Assembly: GCA_037176705.1 (NCBI GenBank)
Contig: CM073896.1
Span: 21,650,708-21,714,707, forward strand
Direction of reading: 5' to 3'
Source of the DNA: Molossus alvarezi
Taxonomy: Eukaryota > Chordata > Mammalia > Chiroptera > Molossidae
Length of the DNA stretch: 64,000 nt
Shown: piece after piece, positions 11,180 through 23,724 of the stretch
Layout of the letters: each line of letters begins with the position of its first letter
How positions within the stretch are numbered: the stretch's first letter is position 1
Program-made: the position numbers and the translations under genes
Notes under the pieces: model-generated
Database searches by the model: none
Told to the model about the DNA's origin: nothing
The model's input: the letters and a program-made list of their open reading frames with translations, nothing else

Positions 11180-12800
11180 TGGCACTCCAGGGAATGGAGC
11201 CCCAGGGTACACAGTGATACATTGTAAGGTGTCTGGATTATGTCTTCTTGCCCTGAAGAGTGTTGAGATGTGGTGGATAAATCACTGGGAGATTCTTTTG
11301 CTCCCTCATACAGACTTAATTCTTTGTTAGAGCAAGTGGGCAATGGTTTGAGGCTCAGTCCTTGGAAATGGTCATTACTCTAGGGCGTGCTCCAGACTAT
11401 AAGGAATGTCTTTATTTGGGGGATTAGTCTGAAATGTACTGGATGCTCAGTAAGGACTCTCCACTGCTACTGGCCTTAACTTCAACATCCTCCACTGATG
11501 CATAACCTTCGATTTTATCAGTAAGTTATCAGCCAGAAGGAAATAATATCTGCAGGTCTCATGGAATCCTTGCCTGTACTTGAGAAACAGATTTTGGTCA
11601 GGTAATTGTCAATTCCCTTGTAAATGTATATATACCATCATGAACTGCTCCATCTTTCCCTGGAATCGTATCATTTTGGTCAGAAGGAACCCTAACTCCT
11701 GCCTCCTTAGCGGTGCCCACGTGCTGCTTGACTCATCGCAGAGGGCATCCCTGCAGGAGGTTTAAGATGGTTCACATGGGGGCTTACCTCTTGCATTTTT
11801 CTCCTTGCAAGAATCATAGTCCTATGCTTCCCATAGTTCCATGCCTAAAAGCAGTTAGCCCAAATATTTTGTCCGGTATTATTGTTTTTTGTTTTTTTTT
11901 CCTGGAGAAGCAATTCTAGTACCAGTCACTGAAAAGATAAGACTTTTAGCTTTTACTTTTCTATCTAAAATTATATACTGGTTACATACAAAGATATTTT
12001 GTATAGCTTTGCTCATTAAAACTCTCTTGGTATCATTAGAATTTTCCAACAAAGAACCTCAGTCCATAATAGCTGGTAAGTATGTTTTCTGACTAAACTA
12101 GATAAACATAATTTCTTATTATTGCTGTTTTCCAAATGTTGTCAATAGTATATTTTTAAACTAACTGCTTATAGAGAAATAAAGCCTAAAGGAGAGAATC
12201 ATACTTTAATTGTTTACATTTGGAGTCCTAATGGTCCTTCTCTACATTTTGCTTCATTACAAATAAAGTAAAATTTCTTCTATAAGGAAAAATAAGGATG
12301 TTTTTGCTGCATTGTTTCACTCATAGTCCATCAAGAAACCTTTATTGCCTCAGGCAGTTAAAATGTTAATAGTTGGAAAAAGTTATTTAGTTTTCTTCAT
12401 TAAGACCGTGAAATCAAATTGGATCTAAATGGTTCCTCACTGAAATAAAATCAGTGTAAGGTGATCTTTAAAAGGCTTCTAGATCACTTATGTTGAAGAA
12501 TTACATTGATTTTGTGTGTGTGTGATTGTTATATCAGTTTAAATAAAATAAATACATATTGAACACAAATATTGACACTTTTCTAAGTTTCACAGATATT
12601 TACAGGGTTTTTGTGATTAATTTTCGTAATAAAACAACAAAACTATTCAGAGGTTGCCACATTATATTTAATGTTAACTCTGATTTGGCTTCCAAACTGA
12701 AGGGGTCCAAATCCAGATCAGGCAAAAAGCTGGTTATTAGAAACAGTTGTCATCTATTTAAACTGACTTTCTACTTTATGAAAACAAGTACATTCTGCAT
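11180..12800. other. Intergenic; possible decayed LTR-element interior at its start
   Basis: No recognisable gag/pol motif. Short open frames at 11580-12092 have no domain I recognise. Otherwise AT-rich. Confidence 0.4.
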
Positions 12801-12804
12801 CCAG

Positions 12805-13005
12805 GTGAATCAGTCAAGGTTCAATCAAAGACACAGTCCATAGCCATTAATGCAAGGAATTGACCTTCACAACTATGGTAGCTGGCAAGGTAAACCTGAA
12901 CCCCTGGGCACACCTCCGGGAAAGGCACACTAGGTCTTTTAGATGTGGGGTATCACTGCATCCAGGGGCCGGGTTTCTTCTTTTTCTGGGAAGCCTACGC
13001 TATAA
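12805..13005 (-). mobile_element. Possible MaLR-like LTR fragment
   Basis: GTCAAGGTTCAATCAAAGAC (about 12815) is the complement of a stretch that recurs at 13569 (GAACCTTGACCGATACAG) next to the MaLR internal sequence. This suggests a related minus-strand fragment. Weak, based on remembered consensus. Confidence 0.35.
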
Positions 13006-13108
13006 TTTTTAAAATTTAAATCATATGATTACTTTAATTACATTTGTAACATACCTTTACAACAATACCTAGAAAAGCGTATGATTAAATTACTGGGGAC
13101 AATAGCTA

Positions 13109-14885
13109 CTGTCGTCTGAATTTGTTCCCCCAACATTCCTAGGTTAAAGCCACCCTCAAGGTTATGATGCCAGCAGGTGGGGACTTAGGTCACCAGGGCG
13201 GAACCCTGAGGATGAGTGCCTGGATGAGAGGACCAGGCAAGCGCAGGCCCATTTCTACCATGTGAGGGTACGACGAGGCGTCTGCACCCCGGAGGAGGGC
13301 ATCCCCTGGCCACGCTGGCACCCTGTGCTCACCCTTCCAACCTCCGAATCTGTGAGAAATACGCTCGTGTCATTTATAAGCCACCCATTCACCGATATTT
13401 TGATGTAGCAGCCCGGACAACCTCAGACAGGAGCCGACGTTCTGCCTGAGAATGATGACAGCCTGCCTTGTGAACTCCAGATTGGCCTTGGCCGTCCCAC
13501 AGTCATGTATGCTGATTCCTTACATGTTGTTGTTGTTGTTGTTTACATATGTTACCCTTGGAGTCTAGTTGAACCTTGACCGATACAGATTTTAGTTTCT
13601 GGAAGGAGGGTGCTGCTATAACAAACACCTGAACGGGTGTAAGTGGTTTTGGAATTGGGTAATTGGCAGAGCATAATAGGAAAAGCCTCGATTGCCTTGA
13701 ACAAACTGTAAGAAGGAATATGAATGATAAAAATTCTGCTGATAAGGGCTCAGAAGGAAATGTGAAATATGTTGTTGAAACTGGAGACGAGCACATCCTT
13801 GTTATATTGTGATAGAAGGCCTACTTAGTTGTTCCTGTGATTATGTAGAAATCAAAACTTGTAAGCAATAAACTTGAATATTTACCTGAGGATATTTCCA
13901 AGGAAACTGTTGAAAGTGTGACTTAGGGTTATCTTGCTGCCTAAAATACAAAGCAAGAGGAAAGAGAAAATTTAAGGGAAGAAATGTTAAGCAAAAAGGA
14001 AGTAGGGCTTGATGATTAGGGAAACTCTCAGCCTACATAGGTTGCAAAAGGTGCTCTAATTAGAAAGTTCACTAGCAGAAAAATGTGTTCTTAAGAAAAA
14101 GACAAGGGTGTAGCTGGACAATCTTTTTTTATTTTTTTTTAAGGTATAATGTTATGCATAAATGTCTGGATTTTTTCTCATTAATTAATTAATTTTAATC
14201 TTCACCTGACAATATGCATAGAGAGTGGTAGGGAGAGAGAGAGAGAAACATTTATCAGTTGCCTTCCGTATGTGCCCTGACCTGGAATCAAACCCACAAC
14301 CTTTGAGTCCTGATGCTCAACCAGCTGGGCCACTCTGACCTGGCTGGACAACTTTTTATTAGTGCTTCGGAAGAATCAAATATTCAGTCACTAATAGCTC
14401 TTTGAAGAGATGATAAGTGGAACACTTGGATCCTTTCAACATCTGAGCAGAATCCAGGAGTAGGAATGGGATTATTCAAGTGTCTGTGGAGGAGCCTCTT
14501 GTCCCAGGAAGTGCATCCTATGACGTACATTGGGGACAATGTCCTTGATCATGTAAAATCAGAGGAAACCGTCATCTTGGACTGTAGGAGATACATTCTT
14601 GCAGTAGAAGCTGAGGAAGAGAATAGGATGTGATGACAGAAGCAAAAGTCAGAGTGATGTGGGATAATGAGACAAAGAATGTGGGCAGTCGCTAGGATTT
14701 GAGAAAAGCAAGAGACAATTCCTACCCTAGACCTTCTGGAAGGGACTAAGTGACATCTTGGTTTTAGGCCTTCAGTCATTTTGGATTCATAACCTCCAGA
14801 ACTCTAAGATAATAAGCAGATGTTGCTGTAAATCACTGAGTTTGTGGTATATTGTCATAGCAGCATAAGGACAGTAATATATCAG
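13109..14885 (+). mobile_element. MaLR (ERVL-type) LTR retrotransposon remnant, LTR-internal-LTR
   Basis: 13109-13430 resembles a MaLR/MLT LTR (GTCTGAATTTGTTCCCCCAA at the start; TTTATAAGCCACCCATTCAC near the end). From about 13590 the text matches MaLR internal sequence (GGAGGGTGCTGCTATAACA, GGAATTGGGTAATTGGCAGA). A second LTR-like end lies at about 14560-14885 (CCTCCAGAACTCTAAGATAA, CACTGAGTTTGTGGTATATT). A VES SINE interrupts the interior at 14122-14342. MaLR elements are non-autonomous and no protein is encoded here. Subfamily and exact LTR borders are uncertain. Confidence 0.65.
14122..14342 (-). mobile_element. VES SINE inside the MaLR element
   Basis: Minus-strand copy with T-rich tail, GAGA block and head. 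GCTGGACAA at 14113-14121 and 14343-14351 is the target-site duplication. Confidence 0.9.
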
Positions 14886-14889
14886 GAGT

Positions 14890-15652
14890 CTTTCATTAGT
14901 TATTGTCCTTTAGGTTTTTTCCCTCCTGTGTCAATTTAAATGATCATATAATTTTTGTTTTTCTTCTATTGATGTGATGTCTTACACTAATTTATTTTCG
15001 AATGTTAAATTAACTTGCATTCCTGGGATAAATACCATTTTTATAATTATCTTTTATATGTGATTGGATTTTCTTTACTGGTATTTTGTTAAAGATTTGT
15101 GTCCGTATTTATGAGTGATATTGTTCATCGTTTTGGTTTCTTGTGATGTCGTTGTATGGTTTTGGTGTTGAGTTAGAAAGTGTTACCGCCAATTCTATGG
15201 GTTTTTTTTTTTTTGGAAATGCTTGTGAATAATGGATATAAATTATCCTTTAAGTATTTTGTATATATTTTTTGGTTTCCTTATTAAATACTTGATCCAT
15301 TCCATGTAAGTTATCTAATTTATTGGCATACAGTTATTTATAGTATTCCCTCCTAATTTTTTTTATTTCTGTGTGATCAGTAGTAATGTTTCCTCCTTCA
15401 TTTATGATTATGATCATTTGACTCTTTTCTCTTTTTTTATTGATTAATATAACTAGAAATTTGTCTATTTTTTTTCAAAATACAAGCTTATGATCTCTGA
15501 TTTTTCTCTATTTTTGTTCGATTCTCTTCTAAATCTCTATGCCAAACTTTATTATTTCATTTCTTATGCTTATTTAAATTTAATCTGCTCTTCTTTCCAT
15601 TGTCTTCAGATAGAAGTTTAGATTATTGATTAACATTTTTCAAGTCAATAGA
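14890..15652 (-). mobile_element. Old LINE-1, ORF2 reverse-transcriptase part
   Basis: The complement encodes decayed L1 RT. GCATTCCTGGGATAAATACC (about 15018) is the usual antisense text around the QVGFIPGM region, followed by the domain upstream. The element resumes at 16236 after an inserted opposite-strand L1. Confidence 0.8.
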
Positions 15653-15654
15653 AA

Positions 15655-16225
15655 ATTCTGATTTAAAAAATGGGTAGAGGATCTGAATAGATATCTTTCC
15701 AAGGAAGACATACAAATGGTCAAGAGTATATGAAAGGTGCCCGACATTACTGAACATCAGGGAAGGAATGTAAGTCTAAACCCCAAAGAGATATCACGCC
15801 ATACCTTTTAGAACAACCGTCTTAAAAAAGACAAGAAAAAACAATTTTGGCGAGGATGTGGAGAAAAGGGAATCCTTATGCACCCGTTGGTGGGGATGTA
15901 ATTGGTGCAGCCACTCTAAAGAACAGTACAAACTTTCTAAAAACAAAAATTAAAAATAAAACTCCATATGATCCAGAAGCTCTATTTCTGGGTATTTATC
16001 TGAAGAAAACCAAAGCACTATTGAAAAGAGATCTGTGCTTCCATCTTCATTGTAGCTTTACTCACAATAGCCAAGACATGGGAACAACCTACATGTCCAT
16101 CAGTGAATTAATGGATAAAGATGTGGTGTATGTATATACAATGAAATATTATTTAGCATTAAAAAAGAAAATCTTTTCTTTTTTGACAACATGAATGGAC
16201 CTTGAGGGCATTGCTAGAAAAATAA
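15655..16225 (+). mobile_element. LINE-1 ORF2 C-terminal fragment nested in a minus-strand L1
   Basis: Plus-strand L1 text (AAAAAATGGGTAGAGGATCT, GGCGAGGATGTGGAGAAAAG, an open frame 15847-16194 with the LGIYLKKT and YTMKYYLALKKK counterparts of the ORF2 tail) sits exactly where the surrounding minus-strand L1 is interrupted. No clear poly-A tail or duplication remains, so it may be an insertion or a rearrangement. Confidence 0.75.
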
Positions 16226-16235
16226 ATTATTTCTT

Positions 16236-17645
16236 CTTAATACATCCATTTACAGCTCTGAGTTTCCCTGTGAGGACTTCTTATACCATGTTCCACAGAC
16301 TTTGGTTATACTGTGCCTTCATTTTCATTTAGCTCAAAAGGATTTTCTGATTTCCCTTTTGATTTCTTATTTCTCAATAGTTATTTAAAAAACATGTCTA
16401 AGAGCGTGCTGTTTAATATCTGCATATATGTGAGTTTCTCAGATTATTCTCACTGATTTTTAATTTCATCCATTGCTATAAGAGAATATAGTTTGTATTA
16501 TTCCTATGCTTTCAAATTAATTAAAATTTGTTTTATGGTCTAAGATGTGGTCGATTCTGGTGAATAGTCTATGTGCACTTGAAAATGTTCATTTTGTTGT
16601 TCAATAGAATGTTCTATAAATGCTTGTCAAGCCTAGTTGATTTATAATGTTGTTTAAATCTTATATTTCTTTTGTAGATATTTTTCCTAGATAGTCTATT
16701 ATTAATAGTAGAGCATTAAAGTATGCAGCCATTATTTTTATATTGATTTTATCCTTTAATTCTGCCAGTTTTCTTCATGTAAATGGGTTTTCTGTTATAA
16801 GGTACATACATGTCTATAATTATTTCCTTTTAATGGCTTTATTCTATTTACCATCCTATCGTTACAAAATGTCTAATGTTCAATGTCTAAATTTTAGTAT
16901 CCAGTAAAGTATTTTGTCTTAACATCTGTTAGTCTGATATCTGTGTATGTTTCTTGTGGTTGCTATTTGCATAATATGTCTTTATCCACCCTTTTACTTT
17001 GTTATTTATTTATTCTGAAGTTTTATCTAAATGCTGTAGATGGCATAGAGTAGGATATTAAAAATCTAGTCTTGCAATTTGCCTTTTGATTAGAATTTAA
17101 TCTATTGACATTTAATTATATCATTGAGAATGTTGGATTTATGTTTGCTGTTTTACATTGTGTTTTCTACATGTCACATTTCTTTTCTGCTCTTCTGTCT
17201 CTCCTTTGCTGCTTTCATTTGAATTAAGTGATTATTTTCCCATTAGACTTTTTTTTTTTTATTTCCCAAAGGAATTTTCCCATGAGAATATCATTTATCA
17301 TTTTCAAAATCTGTGAACTAAAAGAAAAGTCTAAATCAGTTTTAAAACTGAAAGGATTCAATCCCTGTTGTTTCGCACTCACAGGGCTCCTACTGAATAT
17401 GAATTTTAACCTTTAAAGATTTTCAAGTAGGCTTTACATTATAAAAAAAAAGAAAAGGAAATCGGCCGCTACCTGTATTTATTAGAATGACTACAATCAC
17501 ATTGTTTGCTGAATATGTTACTGTGATAACATATAATAAAATGCAAACACTTTGCAAAGTTCAGAAAAAAATATTGCTTATTTTATGAAGTTATTCATTT
17601 AGTGGTTGCTCTAGGGGTTTACTAGACAGAGCTTTACTTATCAAT
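16236..17645 (-). mobile_element. Old LINE-1, continuation (endonuclease region to ORF1/ORF2 junction)
   Basis: Continues the 14890-15652 element: antisense text of the ORF2 linker and endonuclease (GATGTGGTCGATTCTGGTGA, GTTCATTTTGTTGTTCAATA), then AT-rich sequence to GTGGTTGCTCTAGGGGTTTA (about 17602), typical of older L1M subfamilies. Strongly decayed; no frame survives. Confidence 0.7.
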
Positions 17646-17649
17646 TTTT

Positions 17650-18329
17650 TGGGGGGAGTGGCAGCCCCTCCTAAAATGTTAAACATTGAGTGGAGGGGTG
17701 GCCAACACACGAGGTCTTCTTGGCTTTCCTGCGGTGAAACCACTGCCTCGCAATCCAGGGCAGGCGTGCTTGGGGGCCAAGTATTTTACCATCCATGGGT
17801 AATGTAGAGTCTCTATTCCGTAAGGGGAGGCGGCAGAAGGAGAGCCCCCTCTCTCAACCCCACTCATGTAGAACTTAGCCTCAGAAATAGGTAACAGAGG
17901 AAGGGTTGAGCTGTCTTACTCTTTCCAGGAATAGAGCTCTGTGGCTGGGAGCTGGCAGGACAGGGAGCCCTGTGAACCAGGATGCGAACGTCTGCAGTTT
18001 CCATTGCGCTAAGCTGGAGGGTGGAGTAGGGGGACAGACTTCGTTTTCATTCTACAGCGTCTCACTTTTCTTACTGAATTTCCAAAACTTTCTTGAACAG
18101 ATTTTGTCTTTAATTGGCTGTATTTCTTTAGAACCACTGCCAGAGACTTTAAGTTATTTTCTTTTGTTTATTGTTACTATATCACAGGAAAGCTAGTCTT
18201 CATGTAGTCACCCTATCAGTTGATCTAGGCATAAAGTTTTAAATCTCCATCTCGGAAACAATCAGGATGCGAAAACCATAGGCCAAGCTTGCTGACATAA
18301 GAGTCTGAGTCAGCTGTTCATGGGACCCT
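17650..18329. other. Unassigned, moderately GC-rich patch
   Basis: 17650-18020 is visibly richer in GC than its surroundings (open frame 17679-17867 minus, no known domain). It could be an LTR or old UTR. I recognise no motif that would decide. Confidence 0.35.
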
Positions 18330-18482
18330 AACCACAGAACTTACATCCATGTATACATAACCAATAGACATGGACAACAAAGCTGGGGAAGGGGGTGGGG
18401 GTGGGGAGGGGGTGCCAATGGGGTAAAAAAGGAGAAACATCTGTAACAACAACAACAAAAAACTACATATTCTTCTTGAAAA
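18330..18482 (+). mobile_element. L1 3' UTR stub (young type)
   Basis: Contains GACATGGACAACAAAGCTGG followed by a G-rich polypurine run and GTAACAACAACAACAAAAAA. This corresponds in order to the 3' UTR of the young L1 (GACATGGACAACAATCAGGG, G-rich run, TTTGTAACAAAAATTAATCA). It is a severely 5'-truncated insertion. Confidence 0.75.
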
Positions 18483-19428
18483 AAAAGTTACTGTTTTTTG
18501 ACCCAGAAGACATTTCTCCATTATATATTCTGCTAGTGTTTTATTTCCTCATTGACACTTATATTTTTATTAAGCTCTCCCGTAAAACAACACTTGTATT
18601 TTAAAGAAAATGAAAAAGTATGGGAGCAATTCTTAAATTTAGCAAAGGTTTTCCTTTCCCAGTCATATACACCACTTGAGCTCCGTACCATTTTTTTAGT
18701 TTAATGGGAAATAAGTCATTTGCACCCTTTATTCTTTAAGAAATAATTCCACAATGAAAAAGAAACATGTATCTGTTTCCTTCAGTCAAGAATAAGTCAA
18801 GTCTATTTTTCAATGGGAGAAAAGGGTCTGTATTAGAGATAGTGCTAGAAATGACAGAATACTTATGATGATAATACTTTTCTCTTTCTTCTCGGAGCTC
18901 CAGCTCCAATGCACCCACTCAGAGAAGCATGATCTTCAGAACAAGTTTTACGATGAAAGCCAGTTTTCAGATCGAATGCTAAATGTGAGACAAAGATTTC
19001 AGGGGGACCGTTTTTTACATTTAATGTAAGAGTTCTGGGTAATTGTTTTGTTGCTTTTTAAAAACATAATGAGGTCTACAATTCCAAACAGTTTTTTTTT
19101 TTTTTTTTCTAAGCAACAAATATTTATACCTCCTCAAAACATTAATTTGATCCTTTGGATAAAAACAAGTTCACACAGGCTTTTTGAGAAAAGATACGAC
19201 TTACCCACCAAAATGTAGAAATTGAAAAAGCTTTTCTTTTTTTTCTTTTTTTTTTTACTTGATTTTGTTCTGAATGCTGTCAGTCAACCAGCTTAAAATG
19301 GTCCACAGATCGTGCACGGTCAGAGCAAAATGAACAGAGTCCCAAAGAGGGAGAAGTGAGAAATGATTTGCTGCTTTATCTACTTGTGGAATCTGTTGCC
19401 ATTCTCATAATCTCTCATTTCTGAAATA
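18483..19428. other. Intergenic, nothing recognised
   Basis: AT-rich with homopolymer T runs at 19092-19109 and 19235-19257; no gene signal. Confidence 0.5.
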
Positions 19429-19429
19429 A

Positions 19430-19800
19430 TTCTAAACTTAGAGAAATTTTGCCAGAATAATAAAGGACTGCTAGATAACCTTCACCAAGATTTATCAGTT
19501 TTTAACATTTTACCACAACCGTCTCCTCACTCCCTTCATGTTTGAGTAGACACTGTACAAATCACCTTGTTACACAGGAGTCAGTACATGAGGCTGGTGT
19601 TTCCTAACAGTCAGGATAGGCTCTATATACCCTCATTACAATGACCCAGCTGAGGAAATCAACTTATCATTCATCCATTTCTCTCAACTAATCTATCATC
19701 TATATTTCAAGTTGGTTAATTGTCCCAATAATGCCTCCTTCTTCCACCATTTCAAGATCATTTAACCTTTCTTTTTCTTTCATGACATTGAAATTTTGCC
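19430..19800. mobile_element. Possible old LINE-1 UTR-type segment
   Basis: Text such as CCAGAATAATAAAGGACTGC, ATTTATCAGTTTTTAACATT and TTAATTGTCCCAATAATGCC is reminiscent of a widespread ancient L1M-associated repeat. Family and strand are uncertain. Confidence 0.35.
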
Positions 19801-20855
19801 ACATTGCTTTTTTAAGGTTTGGTTATAAGACAATCAATCTAAATATTTATAGATGTAGTAATTACCAAGTCTGAAGAAATAGATTCTAATTAACATCACT
19901 TTCCTTAATGGATGCCAAACATAGGTGAGCAAGCTAGCCTGGTGATGGCCAGTCTTCACTGAATGTATATCTTTTCTACCAAGGCCTCAGGATATATCAG
20001 GGAAATTCAAACAACAGAAGTAAAAGCCCCTGTCAAAAGTAGGTGCATTCCTATTATGTGACTTTTAGAATGGATTTAATTTGGTTTATTAAAGTTACTG
20101 ATTCTACAATAGAATACACAGAAAGAGAGTACAGACAAGAAAACTTTCCTAAAAATGAAATTGCCATTACTTAAACATGTTATTTTTATCCTAAATGATC
20201 CTTTATCATCAGATAGCAGAATCAGAATTTGTGCAGAGAACACTTCCAATCTTGGTATACAAAACTTGCCTTGATCTTGCATTGCAAAGCAATTAGATGG
20301 GTTTTACTTTGATTTGATTTTATATGTGAAAAGTAGGAAGCTGCTTTGGTAAGCAACTTACAGAAGATTTAAAAATTATTATCTATAAAAATAATATTGC
20401 TTAGTATTTAGTACTGAATAGTATTTCCTCTCTGTAGTATGTTATTCACTGTTTTATACTCTGCCTTATTTATAATAGGTTTAATTTAATTATCATAAAT
20501 TGATATTTTAATTCCTTTCACTGTTTCCCCATAAGACTATCCCCACACCCTTTTTTTTCCCTTGAACATACTCTGCGTCATCTAACATCTGCAATTTATC
20601 ACAGGCCATTCTTTTTATCTATGATACCCACTCAGTATGGGGAAAGAAAAAGTATTTATAAGGTTACATTTAGATATTACTTCTAGAAAGAATACCCAAA
20701 TACATCCAATTGAAATAAATCTGTTCCCCAGTCCTTTACCCTAACTGTTCTTCTAAGATAGCTTTGTTCTGCCTTACAATAAATCTATTGCCATCAACAC
20801 AGTTTTAAAATTGTACATATTTAGGAATACATGAATGAATTGTATATTTGTCTTC
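19801..20855. other. Intergenic, nothing recognised
   Basis: AT-rich, no supported feature. Confidence 0.5.
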
Positions 20856-20857
20856 TT

Positions 20858-20968
20858 CATTTGATTTGTTCCTTGAGAGCAGGGACTTTGTGTTCTATAT
20901 GGTGTAGTTTAAAGTTTCATATACAGTTGACACTAAATAAATGTCTATTTATTGACTTCCATTTCCTG
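20858..20968 (+). mobile_element. L2/MIR-type 3' tail
   Basis: CCTTGAGAGCAGGGACTTTG followed by an ACTAAATAAATGTCTATTTA ending is the shared 3' signature of ancient L2/MIR elements. Confidence 0.6.
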
Positions 20969-21083
20969 GGATTTTATGTGCTCAAAGAAAAGAGACTGCC
21001 TCCCTGAAGAGATTTCGCTTTACTTCTAGACATGCTAGGCGGTGAACTTTGCAGTGTGTTTTTAGGAATATTGAAATAGGCAT

Positions 21084-21457
21084 CTTTATTAATTTGCTAG
21101 GGCTGCCATAACAAAGTGCATGGACTGGGTGGCTTAAACAACAGGAATGTATGATCTCAGTTTGGAGGCTGGGAGTCCAAGTTCAAGGTGTCAGCAGGGT
21201 CGGTTTCATCTGAGAGACATAAGGACAGGGTCTCCTTCTGGCCTCTGCCCTTAGTTTATAGATGGCAGCCTTCTCCCTATGTCTTGACATTGTCTTCCTC
21301 TTCTTACGGGACACCAGCTATATTGGATTAGGGCCTCCTGAATGACCTCATGTAATGACCCTGTCACCATATACAGTCACACAGAGGTACTGGGGGGTCG
21401 AGACTCTAACATATGAATTTAAGGGGCGGCTGGAAGGCCACAATTCAGGCCATAATA
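21084..21457 (-). mobile_element. MLT1-like MaLR LTR
   Basis: Starts TTAATTTGCTAGGGCTGCCA, contains GGGTGGCTTAAACAACAGGA and ATATTGGATTAGGGCCTCCT, and ends CACAATTCAGGCCATAATA. This is the complement of the MLT1 LTR order. About 375 bp, close to full length. No internal sequence is adjacent, so probably a solo LTR. Confidence 0.8.
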
Positions 21458-23160
21458 GCAAGAGTCCAAAAACTCTGTTACATGTACATTTATGATTGCA
21501 AATATTTTCAAGAAGATGGGCATTTTAGGTTACAATTAGTAAGGCAGGGTGAAAAGGCACTGGAAAACTTAATACATGGACTTGAGATATGTGTGACTAT
21601 TAAGAGATTCTGCTCGGGAGGTCAGGATATAATACGTACAGGGAAAGGAAATAAGTGGGCGAATGAAAACAAGGATTCTGAACTCGTGGAAGGAGAGAAA
21701 GGGGCCTCATGCAAGGTATAAAATAAGGGAGAGGACACAGAAATGAGAGGGAGGAGCATGAGACAGACATTATGACCACATTTCCCTAGAGATGACCCAG
21801 GCTCAGTTGTTAAAAAAGCTCCATGTTGATTACATATTCCATTTTAATATAACAAAAAGATAACAGCTCAAACCTATATCAGCTTTGTAGGATATGTTAA
21901 TAGCAAATACTGTGATGACCCCTCTTCTGGAAAACTCCCTAGGGGAAACAATAGCAATATATTTGCTATGTTTCCTCTTGAGAAATCATCTTAGTGATGG
22001 CCAACCTCTCAAACATTCTGAGAAAGATGACCCTGGCCACCTAATTCTACATATATTTAATGCCATGTAGCAAATAAAATAAAATAAAATATTTTACCTT
22101 TAAATAAACAGCATCTTTTATTTAGGGACAGATGATTCTGTTGATAAAGTTTCCAATCTAATCTGATGACTGCTTCCTGCCTCTGGATCTCGTTAGCACC
22201 AATTTGTGGCTCATTAGCACCTCTGTCAAAGGGTAAATGCAGAAAATAAAAGATGAAACAGCCCAATTCAGTCCCTATTATGGACTCATAAAAATGTTTA
22301 ATTAAAGAGGATGTTGAATTTTATAAGATGAATAAAAGTAAATGGTTGTTTTCATAAAATTTGTTTCTTTCAATTATAATGGGTGGCTTACTTTTTTATT
22401 ATTGCAAGAAAAAGTATGAGGGGGAAAAAGAGTATGTTTATATCCCACTATGTCACAAAAGCAATGGTATTAATTATAGCTTTGGAACAAAGTCATGTAT
22501 TATTATTGGAATGCAAACGAGATTAAACTGAGATGAATGTGACCTCTTCTGAAGTAATGCAAATACTGTCAATCTGTTCGTCACGTGTTGTATCTTGCGT
22601 TCACGTGCAATGACTGTTTTCAACATTGTAAGAACTTCTGGCCATATCAGGAACCATAGAAACGTCTCCCTATGAATGATGCCCACCAGTACTAATACTG
22701 TGTTAGCTGTGAACTTTTCTTTGGTCAGTAACCAATTACTGTTCACTGAATTTTTGTGATAGGAAATACTATTTTTCCAAGTCTGGATTCTTTGAAAATA
22801 TTATTGGCACTTTTCTTTATCCCATCCAGATGGACAACTGACATACAAAACAAACTCATAGAAACACTTATCCAGAGAAAATTAAATAGAAATCAAATTC
22901 TGTTGCAAAGTTCTCTTGAAATAAAGAGCAAACTTTAAAGCATAGCTTTGGAGTGGGAAATGAAGTATTTACTGCTCTGCATATTTTCACATGTATTTTG
23001 AAAGCTAAGCAAAGCTAAGCTACTTGGGGGGGGGGCTTATTATAAATTGATAAAGCCTGCTACTGAGAGGAGGATCCAACTTTTGACGGTTTTCACTATG
23101 CTTACCACCAGTTTCTCCACCACCCTGGCCATCCTCTGCTGATAAAAACAGTTCATTTGA
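21458..23160. other. Intergenic, nothing recognised
   Basis: Single-copy-looking sequence. The open frames 21413-21721 (+) and 22474-22746 (-) have no recognisable domain. Short AAAAT repeats occur at about 22073-22092. Confidence 0.5.
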
Positions 23161-23164
23161 ATAA

Positions 23165-23330
23165 TAATAACTGAAAACAGCTTTATAGTGCTATTGTGTT
23201 TCAGACATTGTTCTAAACATGTATCAACTTGTTAATCTTCTTACTAAGTTAGGTGCTGTTGTTTTCAATAGGAGGAAATGAGGCAGAGAGCTAAATGACT
23301 TGCCTGATATCACTGTGGGAAATATGGGAG
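23165..23330 (+). mobile_element. MIR SINE
   Basis: CAGACATTGTTCTAAACATG ... GAAATGAGGCAGAGAGCTAA ... ACTTGCCTGATATCACTGTG follows the MIR core order. Confidence 0.75.
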
Positions 23331-23449
23331 GTCTGAGGGAGTTTCACTGCAGCCTTTGCAATTTCTTCCCCACCCACTCCTTTTTATTTTTAACTGCAGT
23401 AAACTACACCTAATCTTTACCATCTTAATCATTTTTAAAATGTATGATT

Positions 23450-23627
23450 TTATTAATTTTTTTTTAGAGAGGAAAGGAGAGAAACATCTAATCTGTTGGC
23501 TACCTCCTGCACGCCCCCTACTGGTGATCAAGCCCAAAACCGGGGCATGTGCCCTGACCGGGAATTGAACCAGGACCTCTCAGTCTATGGGATGATGCTC
23601 AATCCACTGAGCCACACTGGCTGGGCA
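23450..23627 (-). mobile_element. VES SINE
   Basis: Minus-strand VES with GGGAATTGAACCAGGACCTC (B-box complement) and a terminal CACACTGGCTGGGC. Confidence 0.88.
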
Positions 23628-23684
23628 TAAGCTTCCATTTCTTTTAGGCATATGCCTAAAAGTGGAATTGCTGGGACATATGGT

Positions 23685-23721
<37 letters not shown>
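23685..23721. repeat. (GT)n microsatellite
   Basis: About 17 GT units interrupting the old L1. Confidence 0.95.
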
Positions 23722-23724
<3 letters not shown>

